A DNA stretch of 64,000 nt. Origin: Streptomyces dengpaensis. GTDB lineage: Bacteria; Actinomycetota; Actinomycetes; Streptomycetales; Streptomycetaceae. How positions within the stretch are numbered: position 1 is the first letter of the stretch; each line of letters opens with the position of its first letter. The translations under genes and the position numbers were made by a program. The stretch lies in contig NZ_CP026652.1 in the NCBI RefSeq assembly GCF_002946835.1, positions 2,170,001-2,234,000 of the forward strand, in the 5' to 3' direction. Below the pieces are notes generated by a model. That model was not told where the DNA came from. It saw nothing but the letters and a program-made list of their open reading frames with translations, and made no database searches. Shown in pieces: positions 16,646 to 24,940 of the stretch.

Positions 16646-19197
16646 GAAGCCTGCCTTTCTGCGCTTGCCGTGGCCAGGTCTGGTGCCGTGGCCTGGTCGG
16701 GCCGGTGGTCCACCGCCCGGACCGTGAGGACCATGGTGAGTCCGCCGCCGGGGGTGTCCTCGGCGTTGAGGGTGCCGCCCATCGCCTCGGCGAAGCCGCG
16801 GGCGACCGCGAGGCCGAGGCCTACGCCCGCGCCGCGCGGGGAGTCGCCGTGGCGCTGGAAGGGGGCGAAGATGCGTTCCTTGGCCTCGTCGGGGACGCCG
16901 GGGCCGCGGTCCACCACGCGCACCTCCACGCGGTCGGCGAGGGCGCTCGCGGAGACCAGGACCGGTTCGTCGACCGGGCTGTACTTGACGGCGTTCTCGA
17001 CGAGGTTGCCGACCGAGCGCTCCAGCAGCCCCGCGTCGACGGCGACCATCGGCAGGGTCTCGGGGATGTCCAGCTCGACGCTGTCCTCGGGGACGCCGCC
17101 GAGTGCCATCGGGACCACCTCGTCGAGGTCGATCTCGCGGATCAGCGGGGAGACCGTGCCGGTCTGGAGGCGGGACATGTCCAGCAGGTTGCCGACCAGG
17201 TGGTCGAGGCGGTCGGCGCCCTCCTCGATGCCTTCGAGAAGTTCCGCCTGGTCCTCCTCGGACCAGGCGACGTCGTCGGACCGCAATGAGGTCACGGCGG
17301 CCTTGATGCCGGCCAGCGGGGTGCGCAGGTCGTGGCTGACAGCGGCGAGCAGCGCCGTACGGATGCGGTTGCCCTCGGCCAGCTCCTTGGCCTGGTCGGC
17401 CTCGTGCTGGAGCCGCTGGCGGTCCAGGACCACCGCCGCCTGGGCGGCGAAGGCGGCGAGCACCCGGCGGTCCGAGGCGGGCAGCACGCGGCCCGAGAGC
17501 GCGAGGGCCATGTGGTCGCCCACCGGCATGTCGACATCGGCGTCCTCGGGACGGACTGAGGGTGCCGGGCCCACACTGCCCGCGCACGTCCACGGATCGA
17601 CGTCGCTCTCGCGTTCCAGCAGCGCGACCGACTCCATCCCGAAGGTCTCCCGCACCCGCTCCAGCAGGGCTTCGAGGCTGGTCTCGCCGCGCAGCACGCT
17701 GCCCGCCAGAAAGGAGAGGATCTCCGACTCCGAGCGCAGCCGCGCCGCCTGATGGGTGCGGCGGGCCGCCAGGTCCACCACCGACGCCACGGACACGGCG
17801 ACACCGACGAAGATCACCAGCGCGACGATGTTCCTCGGGTCGGAGATCGTGAGCCGGTGGAGGGGCTCTGTGTAGTAGTAGTTCAGCGGCAGCGAACCCA
17901 AGAGCGCCGAGGCGAGGGCCGGATAGAGGCCGCCGAGCAGCGCCGCCGCCACCGTCACCGACAGGAACAGCAGCATGCCGTTGGCGAGCCCGAGGTCGAC
18001 CATGCCCAGCAGCACCCAGAGTGCGACCGGGCAGACCACGCCGACCAGCCAGCCCCAGATGAGCCGGGCGCGGCCGAGTTGGCTGCGCGGGATGGTGGCC
18101 AGGCCCCGCCCCTTGCCCGCCTTGTCGTGGGTGATCAGGTGGACGTCGAGGTCTGGCCCCGACTCCCGGGCCACCGTCGCGCCGACGCCCGGCCCGAGGA
18201 CGTACTGCCAGCCCTTGCGCCGGGACACCCCGAGCACGATCTGGGTGGCGTTGACCCCGCGCGCGAACTCCAGCAGTGCCGCGGGGACGTCCTCTCCTAT
18301 GACGTGATGGAAGGTTCCGCCCAGATCCTCGACAAGGGTGCGCTGGACGGCGAGTTCCTTGGGCGAGGCGGAGGTCAGCCCGTCACTGCGGGAGATGTAG
18401 ACCGCCATGACCTCGCCGCCCGCGCCCTTCTCCGCGAGGCGGGCGGCGCGGCGGATGAGCGTACGGCCCTCGGGACCGCCCGTCAGCCCGACGACGATCC
18501 GCTCCCTGGAACCCCAGATCTTCGAGACCCGGTGCTCACTGCGGTACTCGGTGAGGTACTCATCGACCCGGTCGGCGACCCAGAGCAGCGCCAGCTCCCG
18601 CAGCGCGGTCAGATTCCCGGGCCGGAAGTAATTGGACAAGGCCGCATCGACCTTGTCGGACTTGTAGATGTTGCCGTGCGCCATCCGCCGTCGCAGCGCC
18701 TGCGGCGACATGTCGACCAGCTCGATCTGGTCCGCCCGGCGCACCACCTCGTCCGGCACCGTCTCCCGCTGCCGCACACCCGTTATCGACTCCACGACAT
18801 CACCCAGCGACTCCAGGTGCTGGATGTTGACCGTGGAGATCACATCGATCCCGGCAGCGAGCAGCTCCTCGACATCCTGCCAGCGCTTGTCGTTGCGGGA
18901 GCCCGGGATGTTGGTGTGCGCGAGCTCGTCCACCACGGCGACGGCCGGGGCACGCCCGAGCACGGCGTCCACATCCATCTCGGTGAACACCGAGCCCCGG
19001 TACTCCAGCTCCTTGCGCGCCACCTGCTCCAGGCCGTGCAGCATCACCTCGGTGCGCGCCCGGCTGTGGTGCTCCACGAACGCCACCACACAGTCCGTGC
19101 CCCGCTCGACACGACGATGCGCCTCGGAGAGCATCGCGTACGTCTTGCCGACGCCCGGAGCCGCGCCCAGGTAGATCCGGAGTTTGCCGCGTCCCAT
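16642..19197 (-). CDS. kdpD: KdpD, potassium/turgor sensor histidine kinase
   Basis: This 851-aa protein shows the full KdpD order: N-terminal KdpD domain with a P-loop (GAAPGVGKT, residues 11-19), a USP-like domain (about 240-370), four closely spaced membrane helices (about 395-490), a GAF-like region, then the kinase with H-box AVSHDLRTPL and the ATP-binding N, G1 and G2 boxes (ENAVKYSP, DRGPGVP, GVGLGLAVA). I start it at the ATG of 19197 because MGRGKLRIYLGAAPGVGKT is the family N-terminus. It overlaps kdpE by four bases. Other KdpD USP domains bind c-di-AMP; that motif cannot be confirmed here. The USP and transmembrane parts sense potassium or ionic strength. Confidence 0.93.
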   Translation of the reverse strand: MGRGKLRIYLGAAPGVGKTYAMLSEAHRRVERGTDCVVAFVEHHSRARTEVMLHGLEQVARKELEYRGSVFTEMDVDAVLGRAPAVAVVDELAHTNIPGSRNDKRWQDVEELLAAGIDVISTVNIQHLESLGDVVESITGVRQRETVPDEVVRRADQIELVDMSPQALRRRMAHGNIYKSDKVDAALSNYFRPGNLTALRELALLWVADRVDEYLTEYRSEHRVSKIWGSRERIVVGLTGGPEGRTLIRRAARLAEKGAGGEVMAVYISRSDGLTSASPKELAVQRTLVEDLGGTFHHVIGEDVPAALLEFARGVNATQIVLGVSRRKGWQYVLGPGVGATVARESGPDLDVHLITHDKAGKGRGLATIPRSQLGRARLIWGWLVGVVCPVALWVLLGMVDLGLANGMLLFLSVTVAAALLGGLYPALASALLGSLPLNYYYTEPLHRLTISDPRNIVALVIFVGVAVSVASVVDLAARRTHQAARLRSESEILSFLAGSVLRGETSLEALLERVRETFGMESVALLERESDVDPWTCAGSVGPAPSVRPEDADVDMPVGDHMALALSGRVLPASDRRVLAAFAAQAAVVLDRQRLQHEADQAKELAEGNRIRTALLAAVSHDLRTPLAGIKAAVTSLRSDDVAWSEEDQAELLEGIEEGADRLDHLVGNLLDMSRLQTGTVSPLIREIDLDEVVPMALGGVPEDSVELDIPETLPMVAVDAGLLERSVGNLVENAVKYSPVDEPVLVSASALADRVEVRVVDRGPGVPDEAKERIFAPFQRHGDSPRGAGVGLGLAVARGFAEAMGGTLNAEDTPGGGLTMVLTVRAVDHRPDQATAPDLATASAERQAS

Positions 19198-19408
19198 GAG
19201 CCCATTGTCTTCCTGTCGCCACTGGGTAGGCAGCGTCGGCTGTGTACACAGCGCCGAGTGCCTACGCAGCGTCGACCTTACGGCCAACAATCCCGACAAA
19301 AGGGCGGAGGGGTGCGCAGGGGGCGGCTTTGACACAACCCTGATGCGTCTTCCGGCCCTGGTGCGGGGTGCCTGAAGGACCGGGAGACCGGAGGCGGGAC
19401 ATGAGAAA

Positions 19409-19439
19409 GGGCCGCCCCCCGGTGAAAGGGGTGCGGCCC
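19409..19439 (-). terminator. terminator of the DUF3710 transcript
   Basis: GGGCCGC (19409-19415) pairs with GCGGCCC (19433-19439), extended by CCCC/GGGG inside. On the minus strand the stem is followed by CTTTCTC. It lies 20 bases beyond the DUF3710 stop. Confidence 0.7.
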
Positions 19440-19459
19440 ACTCGTGCTTCACACAGCCG

Positions 19460-20218
19460 TCAGCGAACCTCGGTGATCTCCGGTCCGCGCTGCAGCTGCC
19501 CCATGCCGCCGGAGAAGCGGGATCCGCTCTGCTCCTCCTGCTGGACACCCTCGGGGACCATCTGCGCGTCGTTCGGCAGCTTCAGGACGATCGGGTCGCG
19601 GGGGGCCATCGGACCCTCGCCGCGCACGACCACCGTGTCCCGGAAGATCTGCTCCAGCAGGCCCGCGGCCTGCGGCTGCACCGCGCCCTGCCCGGAGATC
19701 ACTCCGCGCAGGAACCACCGCGGGCCGTCCACACCGACGAACCGCACGACCTGGTAACCGCCCGTGCCGTCCGGCAGCTGTACCGGCACCTGCGCCCGCA
19801 GCTCCCAGCCCAGCGGGCCCTCGACCTCGTCGATGACACCGCCCTGCTGGGTGATCCCGGAGGCGATCTCCTCGCGCACCTCGCCCCAGATGCCCTCGCG
19901 CTTGGGTGCGGCGAAGGCCTGCAACTGGACGGCGCTGTCCTTGAGAACCACGGTCGCCGCGACAATCGCGTCGCCCGCGACCTCGACCCGCAGCTCCATG
20001 CCGTCTACTCCGGGCACAAAGAGACCGCCCAGGTCCACCCGGCCCTCGGCCGGGTCGCGGACCTCCGAGCTGTCCCAGGGCCCGTCGGGGCGCGGCTCGG
20101 GTTCGAGCCTCACGCGCTCCGCCGCCTCGTCCGCCTCGGTGTCGACGTCGTCGACGACCTGCTCGGCCGCGCTCGCCGCGTCCTCGGCGGCACTGCCCTT
20201 CTTGCGACGTCCGAACAC
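19460..20218 (-). CDS. DUF3710 protein
   Basis: This 252-aa soluble protein begins MFGRRKKGS, then has an acidic linker rich in Asp and Glu (residues 10-60) and a folded DUF3710 domain with the segments VDLGGLFVPGVDGMEL and VRFVGVDGPRWFLRGV. The family is restricted to actinobacteria and always sits beside dut (Rv2696c-Rv2697c). Its function is unknown. The start is a GTG at 20218, one base after the dut stop region, so it is co-transcribed with dut. A longer frame upstream is only the dut region read in another phase. Confidence 0.85.
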   Translation of the reverse strand: MFGRRKKGSAAEDAASAAEQVVDDVDTEADEAAERVRLEPEPRPDGPWDSSEVRDPAEGRVDLGGLFVPGVDGMELRVEVAGDAIVAATVVLKDSAVQLQAFAAPKREGIWGEVREEIASGITQQGGVIDEVEGPLGWELRAQVPVQLPDGTGGYQVVRFVGVDGPRWFLRGVISGQGAVQPQAAGLLEQIFRDTVVVRGEGPMAPRDPIVLKLPNDAQMVPEGVQQEEQSGSRFSGGMGQLQRGPEITEVR

Positions 20219-20219
20219 G

Positions 20220-20735
20220 TCACTGTCCTTCCCGGTCGGATACGACCGAAGCGTATCGATTCCCACCCGTTGTACTGCCCACGGCGGCATGACCACCGGT
20301 GGACCCGAAGCCCCCTGCGGCCCGCGCCGAGTCGGGAAGCTCCGCGACCTCCTGGAAGCGGACCTTCTCGACCTGCTGAACGACCAGTTGGGCAATCCGG
20401 TCGAAGCGCTCGAACCGCACACACTCGCGCGGATCGAGATTCACCACGATCACCTTGATCTCCCCACGGTACCCGGCATCCACCGTCCCCGGGGCATTCA
20501 CGAGGGCGACACCGCAGCGGGCGGCGAGCCCTGAACGTGGGTGCACGAAGGCCGCGTACCCCTCGGGCAGCGCGATGGAAACTCCCGTGGGCAGAACCGC
20601 ACGTTCGCCCGGCTTCAGTTCGCGGCTCTCGGTGGTGCGCAGATCGGCTCCCGCGTCACCGGGGTGCGCGTACGCGGGAAGCGGGACGTCCGGGTCGACG
20701 CGCCGGATCAGCACGTCTACGGGATTACGGGTCAC
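20220..20735 (-). CDS. dut: deoxyuridine 5'-triphosphate nucleotidohydrolase
   Basis: This 171-aa enzyme hydrolyses dUTP to dUMP and pyrophosphate, keeping uracil out of DNA and supplying thymidylate synthesis. All five trimeric dUTPase motifs are visible: AGADLR (I), HPRSGLAAR (II), GTVDAGYRGEI (III), RIAQLVV (IV) and the C-terminal ARAAGGFGSTG (V) that closes over the active site. A 25-residue tail follows motif V. The GTG start at 20735 overlaps the stop of the thioesterase gene as GTGA. It forms an operon with the thioesterase upstream and DUF3710 downstream. Confidence 0.95.
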   Translation of the reverse strand: MTRNPVDVLIRRVDPDVPLPAYAHPGDAGADLRTTESRELKPGERAVLPTGVSIALPEGYAAFVHPRSGLAARCGVALVNAPGTVDAGYRGEIKVIVVNLDPRECVRFERFDRIAQLVVQQVEKVRFQEVAELPDSARAAGGFGSTGGHAAVGSTTGGNRYASVVSDREGQ

Positions 20736-21316
20736 GGGTTCACCTCGAAAGCGCGGGCGCGCCGGATCTGGTCCGGGTCGTTCATGGCGGCCCGGATCTC
20801 CTCAGGGCGGCCGTTGTCGATGAAGTGGTCGACCTTCACCTCGATGAAGACGGCGTCGGCATGGACGGCGACGGGACCGTCGGGGCCGCCGATCCGCCCG
20901 GTGGCGGTGGAGTAGATCTTCCGGCCGGCCACCGCGGTGACCTCGGCCTCCAGATAGAGCACCGTGCCGACCGGCACCGGGAGCCGGAAGTCGGTCTCCA
21001 GCCGTCCGGTCACGGCGATCGTGCGCAGCAGCCAGTTCAGCGAGCCGAGCGTCTCGTCGAGCGCGGTGGCGAGGACGCCGCCGTGCGCGAGACCCGGGGC
21101 GCCCTGATGGGCGGGCCGTACGGTGAACTCCGCCGTGATCCGGACCCCCTCCCCCGCGCGGGCCTCCAGGTGCAGTCCGTGGGACTGCTCGCCGCCGCAC
21201 CCGAAACACTGTTCGTAGTGCGCGCCGAGGAGTTCGCCGGGGGCGGGCGCGTCGGGGTGCCGCACCGGCGCGACGGCGTCGGCGGGAGGCTGCAGAGCTG
21301 CGGAATTACCACTCAC
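20732..21316 (-). CDS. PaaI-family hotdog thioesterase
   Basis: This 194-aa protein has a hotdog fold of the PaaI/YigI type. The segment GLAHGGVLATALDETLG (about residues 72-88) carries the HGG and acidic residues of acyl-CoA thioesterases. An N-terminal extension holds EQCFGCGGEQSHGLHLEAR, a cysteine motif often seen in actinobacterial members. The substrate is unknown. I start it at the GTG of 21316. The open frame further upstream is the translated 55-bp repeat. It is the first gene of the thioesterase-dut-DUF3710 unit. Confidence 0.82.
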   Translation of the reverse strand: MSGNSAALQPPADAVAPVRHPDAPAPGELLGAHYEQCFGCGGEQSHGLHLEARAGEGVRITAEFTVRPAHQGAPGLAHGGVLATALDETLGSLNWLLRTIAVTGRLETDFRLPVPVGTVLYLEAEVTAVAGRKIYSTATGRIGGPDGPVAVHADAVFIEVKVDHFIDNGRPEEIRAAMNDPDQIRRARAFEVNP

Positions 21317-21340
21317 AGCCGCAGACCTTACCCGCCCGCC

Positions 21341-21549
21341 CGTCTCCCACCACCGCCCTGCCGGACAGCGCTCAGCCCTGGCCCCCTCATCGGCTCGTCT
21401 CCCACCACCGCCCTGCCCGACAGCACTCAGCCCTGGCCCCCTCATCCGCCCCTCTCCCACCACCGCCCTGCCCAACAGCGCTCAGCCCGGGGGCCCTCAT
21501 CCGCCCCTCTCACCCTGCCGGACAGCGCTCCGCGCCGCCCCCCTCATCC
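21341..21549. repeat. 55-bp tandem repeat, four units
   Basis: Units start at 21341, 21396, 21451 and 21506, exactly 55 bases apart. Each carries the core CCCTGCCGGACAGCGCTCAG (with small changes) followed by CCTGGCCCCCTCATC. The fourth unit has lost a few bases near its start. The array lies between the divergent thioesterase and DUF3093 genes and probably contains their promoters. There is no spacer structure. Confidence 0.85.
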
Positions 21550-21584
21550 AGGCCGCCGGTACGCACCATGCCAAGCTTGGTTTC

Positions 21585-22046
21585 ATGCAGCTCTCCGCCT
21601 CGCCGTACGAAGAACGCCTCACCGCCCCCCGCACCTGGTGGCTGGTCTGCTGCCTGGCCGGGGTCGCGATGGCCCTGATCCTGCTCCCGTTCGGCACGCT
21701 GCCGCTGCTGGGCGGCCTGGTCGGCGGCACGGCGGTCTCGGCGGTCGTGGTCAGCTCGTACGGCTCGATCCGCATCCGTGTCGTCGGGGACTCCCTGATC
21801 GCGGGCGAGGCGAAGATCCCGGTCGCGGCCCTCGGCGACGCCGAGATCCTGGATCAGGAGGAGGCGCGCGCCTGGCGCACGCACAAGGCGGACCCCCGCG
21901 CCTTCATGCTCCTGCGCGCCTACATCCCCACGGCCCTGCGCGTCCAGGTCACGGACCCGGCCGACCCGACGCCGTACCTGTACTTGTCGACTCGCGAGCC
22001 GGAGAAACTGTCGGCGGCGCTGGAGGCGGCGCGGGTGACGGCGTAG
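21585..22046 (+). CDS. DUF3093 membrane protein
   Basis: This 153-aa protein has two adjacent membrane segments near its start (about residues 18-38 and 42-60) and then a soluble PH-like beta domain with SYGSIRIRVVGDSLIAGEAK and PYLYLSTREPEKLSAAL. It matches DUF3093, which lies beside dut across actinobacteria (Rv2698). The role is unknown; a membrane-anchored structural or sensing role is possible. The ATG at 21585 follows the 55-bp repeat array. Confidence 0.83.
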   Translation: MQLSASPYEERLTAPRTWWLVCCLAGVAMALILLPFGTLPLLGGLVGGTAVSAVVVSSYGSIRIRVVGDSLIAGEAKIPVAALGDAEILDQEEARAWRTHKADPRAFMLLRAYIPTALRVQVTDPADPTPYLYLSTREPEKLSAALEAARVTA

Positions 22047-22086
22047 ACCGCCTTAAGGACCGCGGGGGGCGCCGCCCGGCAGGGGC

Positions 22087-22998
22087 TCAGCGCCCCAGCT
22101 CCCTAGGGATCTCTCCCATCCGCAACGGATCCGCCGGAGGCTCCAGCGGCGGAAGGTCGGAAAGCGCGTCCCACGGCACCTGCATCTTCCGCAGGTCCTG
22201 CCGGATGCGCCCCGCGAGGCGCTTCGTGTCGCGGCGGTTCATGACGGCCCCGACCGCCGCGCCGACCATGAACGGCATCAGGTTGGGCAGGTCCCGGACC
22301 ATGCGCTTCATGATCTGCTGGCGCAGCTCGCGCTTCATCCGGCCGCCCAACGCGGCGTTGATCGTCGACGGCTTCGTCACGTCGATCCCGCGCTCCCCGG
22401 ACCAGGAGTTCAGATACGCGGTACTGCGCTGCTTGAGATTGCCCGGCGGCCGCAGGCCGTAGACCTCATGGAGCTCGGCGATCAGCTTCAGCTCGATCGC
22501 GGCGACACCGGTGATCTCGGTGGCGAGCTCCGTGGGCATCGCGGGTGGCACGGGCAGCATCGCGGCTGCGCCGATCCCGGCGCCGACCGTGGACGTCGCG
22601 GCGGCCGCGCCCGCGACGAGTTTGTCCGCGAGCTCCTCCGGGCCGAGACCCGGGAACTGCTTGCGGAGGGTCGCGAGGTCCCGTACGGGGACGCGCGGGG
22701 CGAGGTCGATGATCCGGTCGGCGAGATACGTCAGGCCCGCCCTGGCCCGGCTGCCGCCTTTCTGGATGCCTTTCCTGAGCCCGTCCCGGACTACTGCCGC
22801 GCGGCGCCTGGCGGCGGGCGCGGGAGTGCCCGCGGAGGCCGGCAGGCCGCCTGTGGCGCGCGCCGGCTCGAGCGAGGCTGATCCCGGTTCGGAAGAGCCC
22901 CGCTCGTCGTCACGCACGCCTTCAGAGCCGTAGGACGGCCCTTCGTCCGCTCCCCGCGTGGAGGAGCGGCGCTTCCAGGGAGGGGTCGAGCCAGTCAC
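22087..22998 (-). CDS. EcsC-like conserved protein
   Basis: This 303-aa protein has a disordered, charged N-terminus (residues 1-75) and a helical region with a glycine/alanine-rich hydrophobic stretch (AGAAAATSTVGAGIGAAAML, about residues 128-147). The pattern GAAVGAVMNRRDTKRLAGRI near the C-terminus resembles EcsC-family proteins and phage-shock-like membrane associates. I am only moderately sure of the family. The GTG start at 22998 lies 13 bases after the DUF4193 stop, so the two are probably co-transcribed. Function unknown. Confidence 0.65.
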   Translation of the reverse strand: MTGSTPPWKRRSSTRGADEGPSYGSEGVRDDERGSSEPGSASLEPARATGGLPASAGTPAPAARRRAAVVRDGLRKGIQKGGSRARAGLTYLADRIIDLAPRVPVRDLATLRKQFPGLGPEELADKLVAGAAAATSTVGAGIGAAAMLPVPPAMPTELATEITGVAAIELKLIAELHEVYGLRPPGNLKQRSTAYLNSWSGERGIDVTKPSTINAALGGRMKRELRQQIMKRMVRDLPNLMPFMVGAAVGAVMNRRDTKRLAGRIRQDLRKMQVPWDALSDLPPLEPPADPLRMGEIPRELGR

Positions 22999-23011
22999 GG
23001 CCGACCCTGCC

Positions 23012-23308
23012 TTAGTCGCAGTCGCGGCAGATCGGCTGACCGTTCTTCTCGCGGGCCAGCTGACTGCGGTGGTGCACCAGGAAGCAGCTCATGCAGGTGA
23101 ACTCGTCCTGCTGCTTGGGCAGTACCCGGACGGCCAGCTCCTCGTTCGAGAGGTCGGCTCCGGGCAGTTCGAGGCCTTCTGCGGCCTCGAACTCGTCTAC
23201 GTCGACGGACGAGGTCGACTTGTCGTTCCGGCGGGCCTTCAGTTCTTCAAGGCTGTCCGAGTCGACGTCGTCGTCGGTCTTGCGTGGGGTGTCGTAATCC
23301 GTTGCCAT
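23012..23308 (-). CDS. DUF4193 small zinc-ribbon protein
   Basis: This 98-aa acidic protein has a C-terminal zinc-ribbon-like pattern with the pairs CMSC and CRDC (in FTCMSCFLVHHRSQL and QPICRDCD). It matches DUF4193, conserved in actinobacteria beside DUF3093 (Rv2699c). Members may bind RNA polymerase or another large complex, but this is not established. I start it at the ATG of 23308, preceded by GGGGAGAG. The open frame continues 14 codons upstream without a better ribosome site. Confidence 0.82.
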   Translation of the reverse strand: MATDYDTPRKTDDDVDSDSLEELKARRNDKSTSSVDVDEFEAAEGLELPGADLSNEELAVRVLPKQQDEFTCMSCFLVHHRSQLAREKNGQPICRDCD

Positions 23309-23526
23309 GTCGCTCTCCCCCTCTGGGTGTCTGCGGTGTCTCCAGCGCACGTAACGCGTGAGAGGCCGGACTTGTGCCCGACCCGAGGCGGAGATTTTGC
23401 CTCACATCAAGGTCTGTTACTCAATCGACACCCAACCGGACTCCTCAAGAGTGATCGGCTTGGATGGCGATGCGGACCGTACACCGTCCGCGGGCCGCAC
23501 TTCAAAGGCGTCCCACCGTGTACTTC

Positions 23527-23610
23527 CCGTGATCAAGACCCCCGAAAACCCGGATTTTCCCGGCTTTCCGACAGCCTGCATGATCACGGAGAGTAGATGG
23601 CCGGAAAATC
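23527..23610. promoter_or_regulatory. nested inverted repeats upstream of DUF4193
   Basis: CCGTGATCA (23527-23535) and TGATCACGG (23581-23589) are perfect 9-base inverted arms 45 bases apart. Inside and beside them, CGGATTTTCCCGG and CCGGAAAATCG are near-inverted copies of each other. The 393-base gap between DUF4193 and cutS shows no gene. This block could be a looped operator, the leader of DUF4193, or a cutS terminator. Confidence 0.4.
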
Positions 23611-23701
23611 GCCCTTGTGATCGATCGCACACGGGCCGCCCGGGTGGGTGACCAGAAAATTCCGCGCAAAGCGAACATCGTCGCGTGTCGGCGACAGGAT
23701 C

Positions 23702-24934
23702 TCAGACGGGAAGGGTCACGCGCATCACGAGGCCACCCCCCTCGCGCGGCTCCGCGGAGATGTGGCCCCCGTGGGCGCGCGCCACCGACCGGGCGATGGA
23801 AAGGCCGAGGCCCACGCCCTTGTCGCTGCCCGTGCGCTCCGTACGCAGCCGCCGGAAGGGCTCGAAGAGATTGTCGATCTCGTACGCGGGCACCACGGGC
23901 CCCGTGTTCGACACCACCAGGACCGCCTGACCGTGCTGGACCTCGGTCGTGACCTCGACCCAGCCGCCCTGCGGCACGTTGTACCGAACGGCGTTCTGGA
24001 CCAGGTTCAGGGCGATCCGCTCCAGCAGGACGCCGTTGCCCTGGACGACCGCCGGAGCCCGCTGCCCGCGGATCTCCACGCCCTTGGCCTCCGCCTCGGC
24101 GTGCACCTGGTCGACGGCCTGCGAGGCGACCTCGGCAAGGTCCACGGGCTTGCGCTCGACGATCTGGTTGTCGCTGCGGGCGAGCAGCAGCAGACCCTCG
24201 ACGAGTTGCTCGCTGCGCTCGTTCGTGGCGAGCAGGGTCTTGCCGAGCTGTTGCAGTTCGACCGGTGCGTGGGGATCCGAGAGGTGCACTTCGAGAAGCG
24301 TGCGGTTGATCGCGAGGGGTGTGCGCAACTCGTGCGAGGCGTTCCCGACGAACCGCTGCTGGGCGGTGAAGGCCCGCTGCAGCCGCTCCAGCATGTCGTC
24401 GAAGGTGTCCGCCAGCTCCTTCAGCTCGTCGTCCGGGCCGTCCAGCTCGATCCGCCGGGACAGGTCCGAGCCCGCCACCGCGCGCGCGGTGCGGGTCATC
24501 CGGCCGAGCGGCGCGAGGACGCGGCCCGCCATGGCGTAGCCGAAGGCGAACGCGATGATCGCGAGGCCGAGCAGGGTCAGCAGCGAGCGGCTGAGCAGGT
24601 TGTCCAGGGCGTGCTGGCGCTGTTCGTTGACGCACGCGTTCATGGCGTTGTTGAACACGTCGGGCGAGGCACTGTCGGGAAGGTTGCAGATGGTGCTGGT
24701 GACCCTGCCCTCAGTGATCTTGAAGGGCAGTTCGGTGCCGACGTTCAGCGCCTGCGCCGCGAGCAGGTAGATGATCGACAGCAGCATGATGCCGGCGATC
24801 AGGAACATGCCGCCGTACAGCAGCGTGAGCCTTATCCGGATGGTCGGGCGCAGCCAGGGGAACGGCGGCTCCGCCCTTCTCGGGTCCCAAGTGGGTTTCG
24901 GAGGCGCCGTGGGGGGCGCGGGAGTCGTGGCCAC
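23702..24934 (-). CDS. cutS: CutS sensor histidine kinase
   Basis: This 410-aa membrane kinase has a Pro-rich start, a first membrane helix (about residues 37-60), an extracellular sensor of about 70 residues, a second helix (about 115-137), HAMP, then the H-box NASHELRTPL and ATP-binding boxes (LVQNAVRYN, SNTGPVV, GVGLGLSIA). The sensor holds two cysteines, C83 and C101, in ICNLPDS and NACVNEQ. Such a pair could report on disulfide state outside the membrane. It is 6 bases downstream of cutR on the same transcript. The cut pair is known in Streptomyces as a regulator affecting secretion stress and antibiotic output. Confidence 0.92.
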   Translation of the reverse strand: MATTPAPPTAPPKPTWDPRRAEPPFPWLRPTIRIRLTLLYGGMFLIAGIMLLSIIYLLAAQALNVGTELPFKITEGRVTSTICNLPDSASPDVFNNAMNACVNEQRQHALDNLLSRSLLTLLGLAIIAFAFGYAMAGRVLAPLGRMTRTARAVAGSDLSRRIELDGPDDELKELADTFDDMLERLQRAFTAQQRFVGNASHELRTPLAINRTLLEVHLSDPHAPVELQQLGKTLLATNERSEQLVEGLLLLARSDNQIVERKPVDLAEVASQAVDQVHAEAEAKGVEIRGQRAPAVVQGNGVLLERIALNLVQNAVRYNVPQGGWVEVTTEVQHGQAVLVVSNTGPVVPAYEIDNLFEPFRRLRTERTGSDKGVGLGLSIARSVARAHGGHISAEPREGGGLVMRVTLPV

Positions 24935-24940
24935 CGTGGA

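Noticed and set aside
14516..21549. The 46-bp and 55-bp tandem arrays as possible CRISPR arrays
   Set aside because: The units are directly adjacent with no unique spacers, and no cas genes are near.
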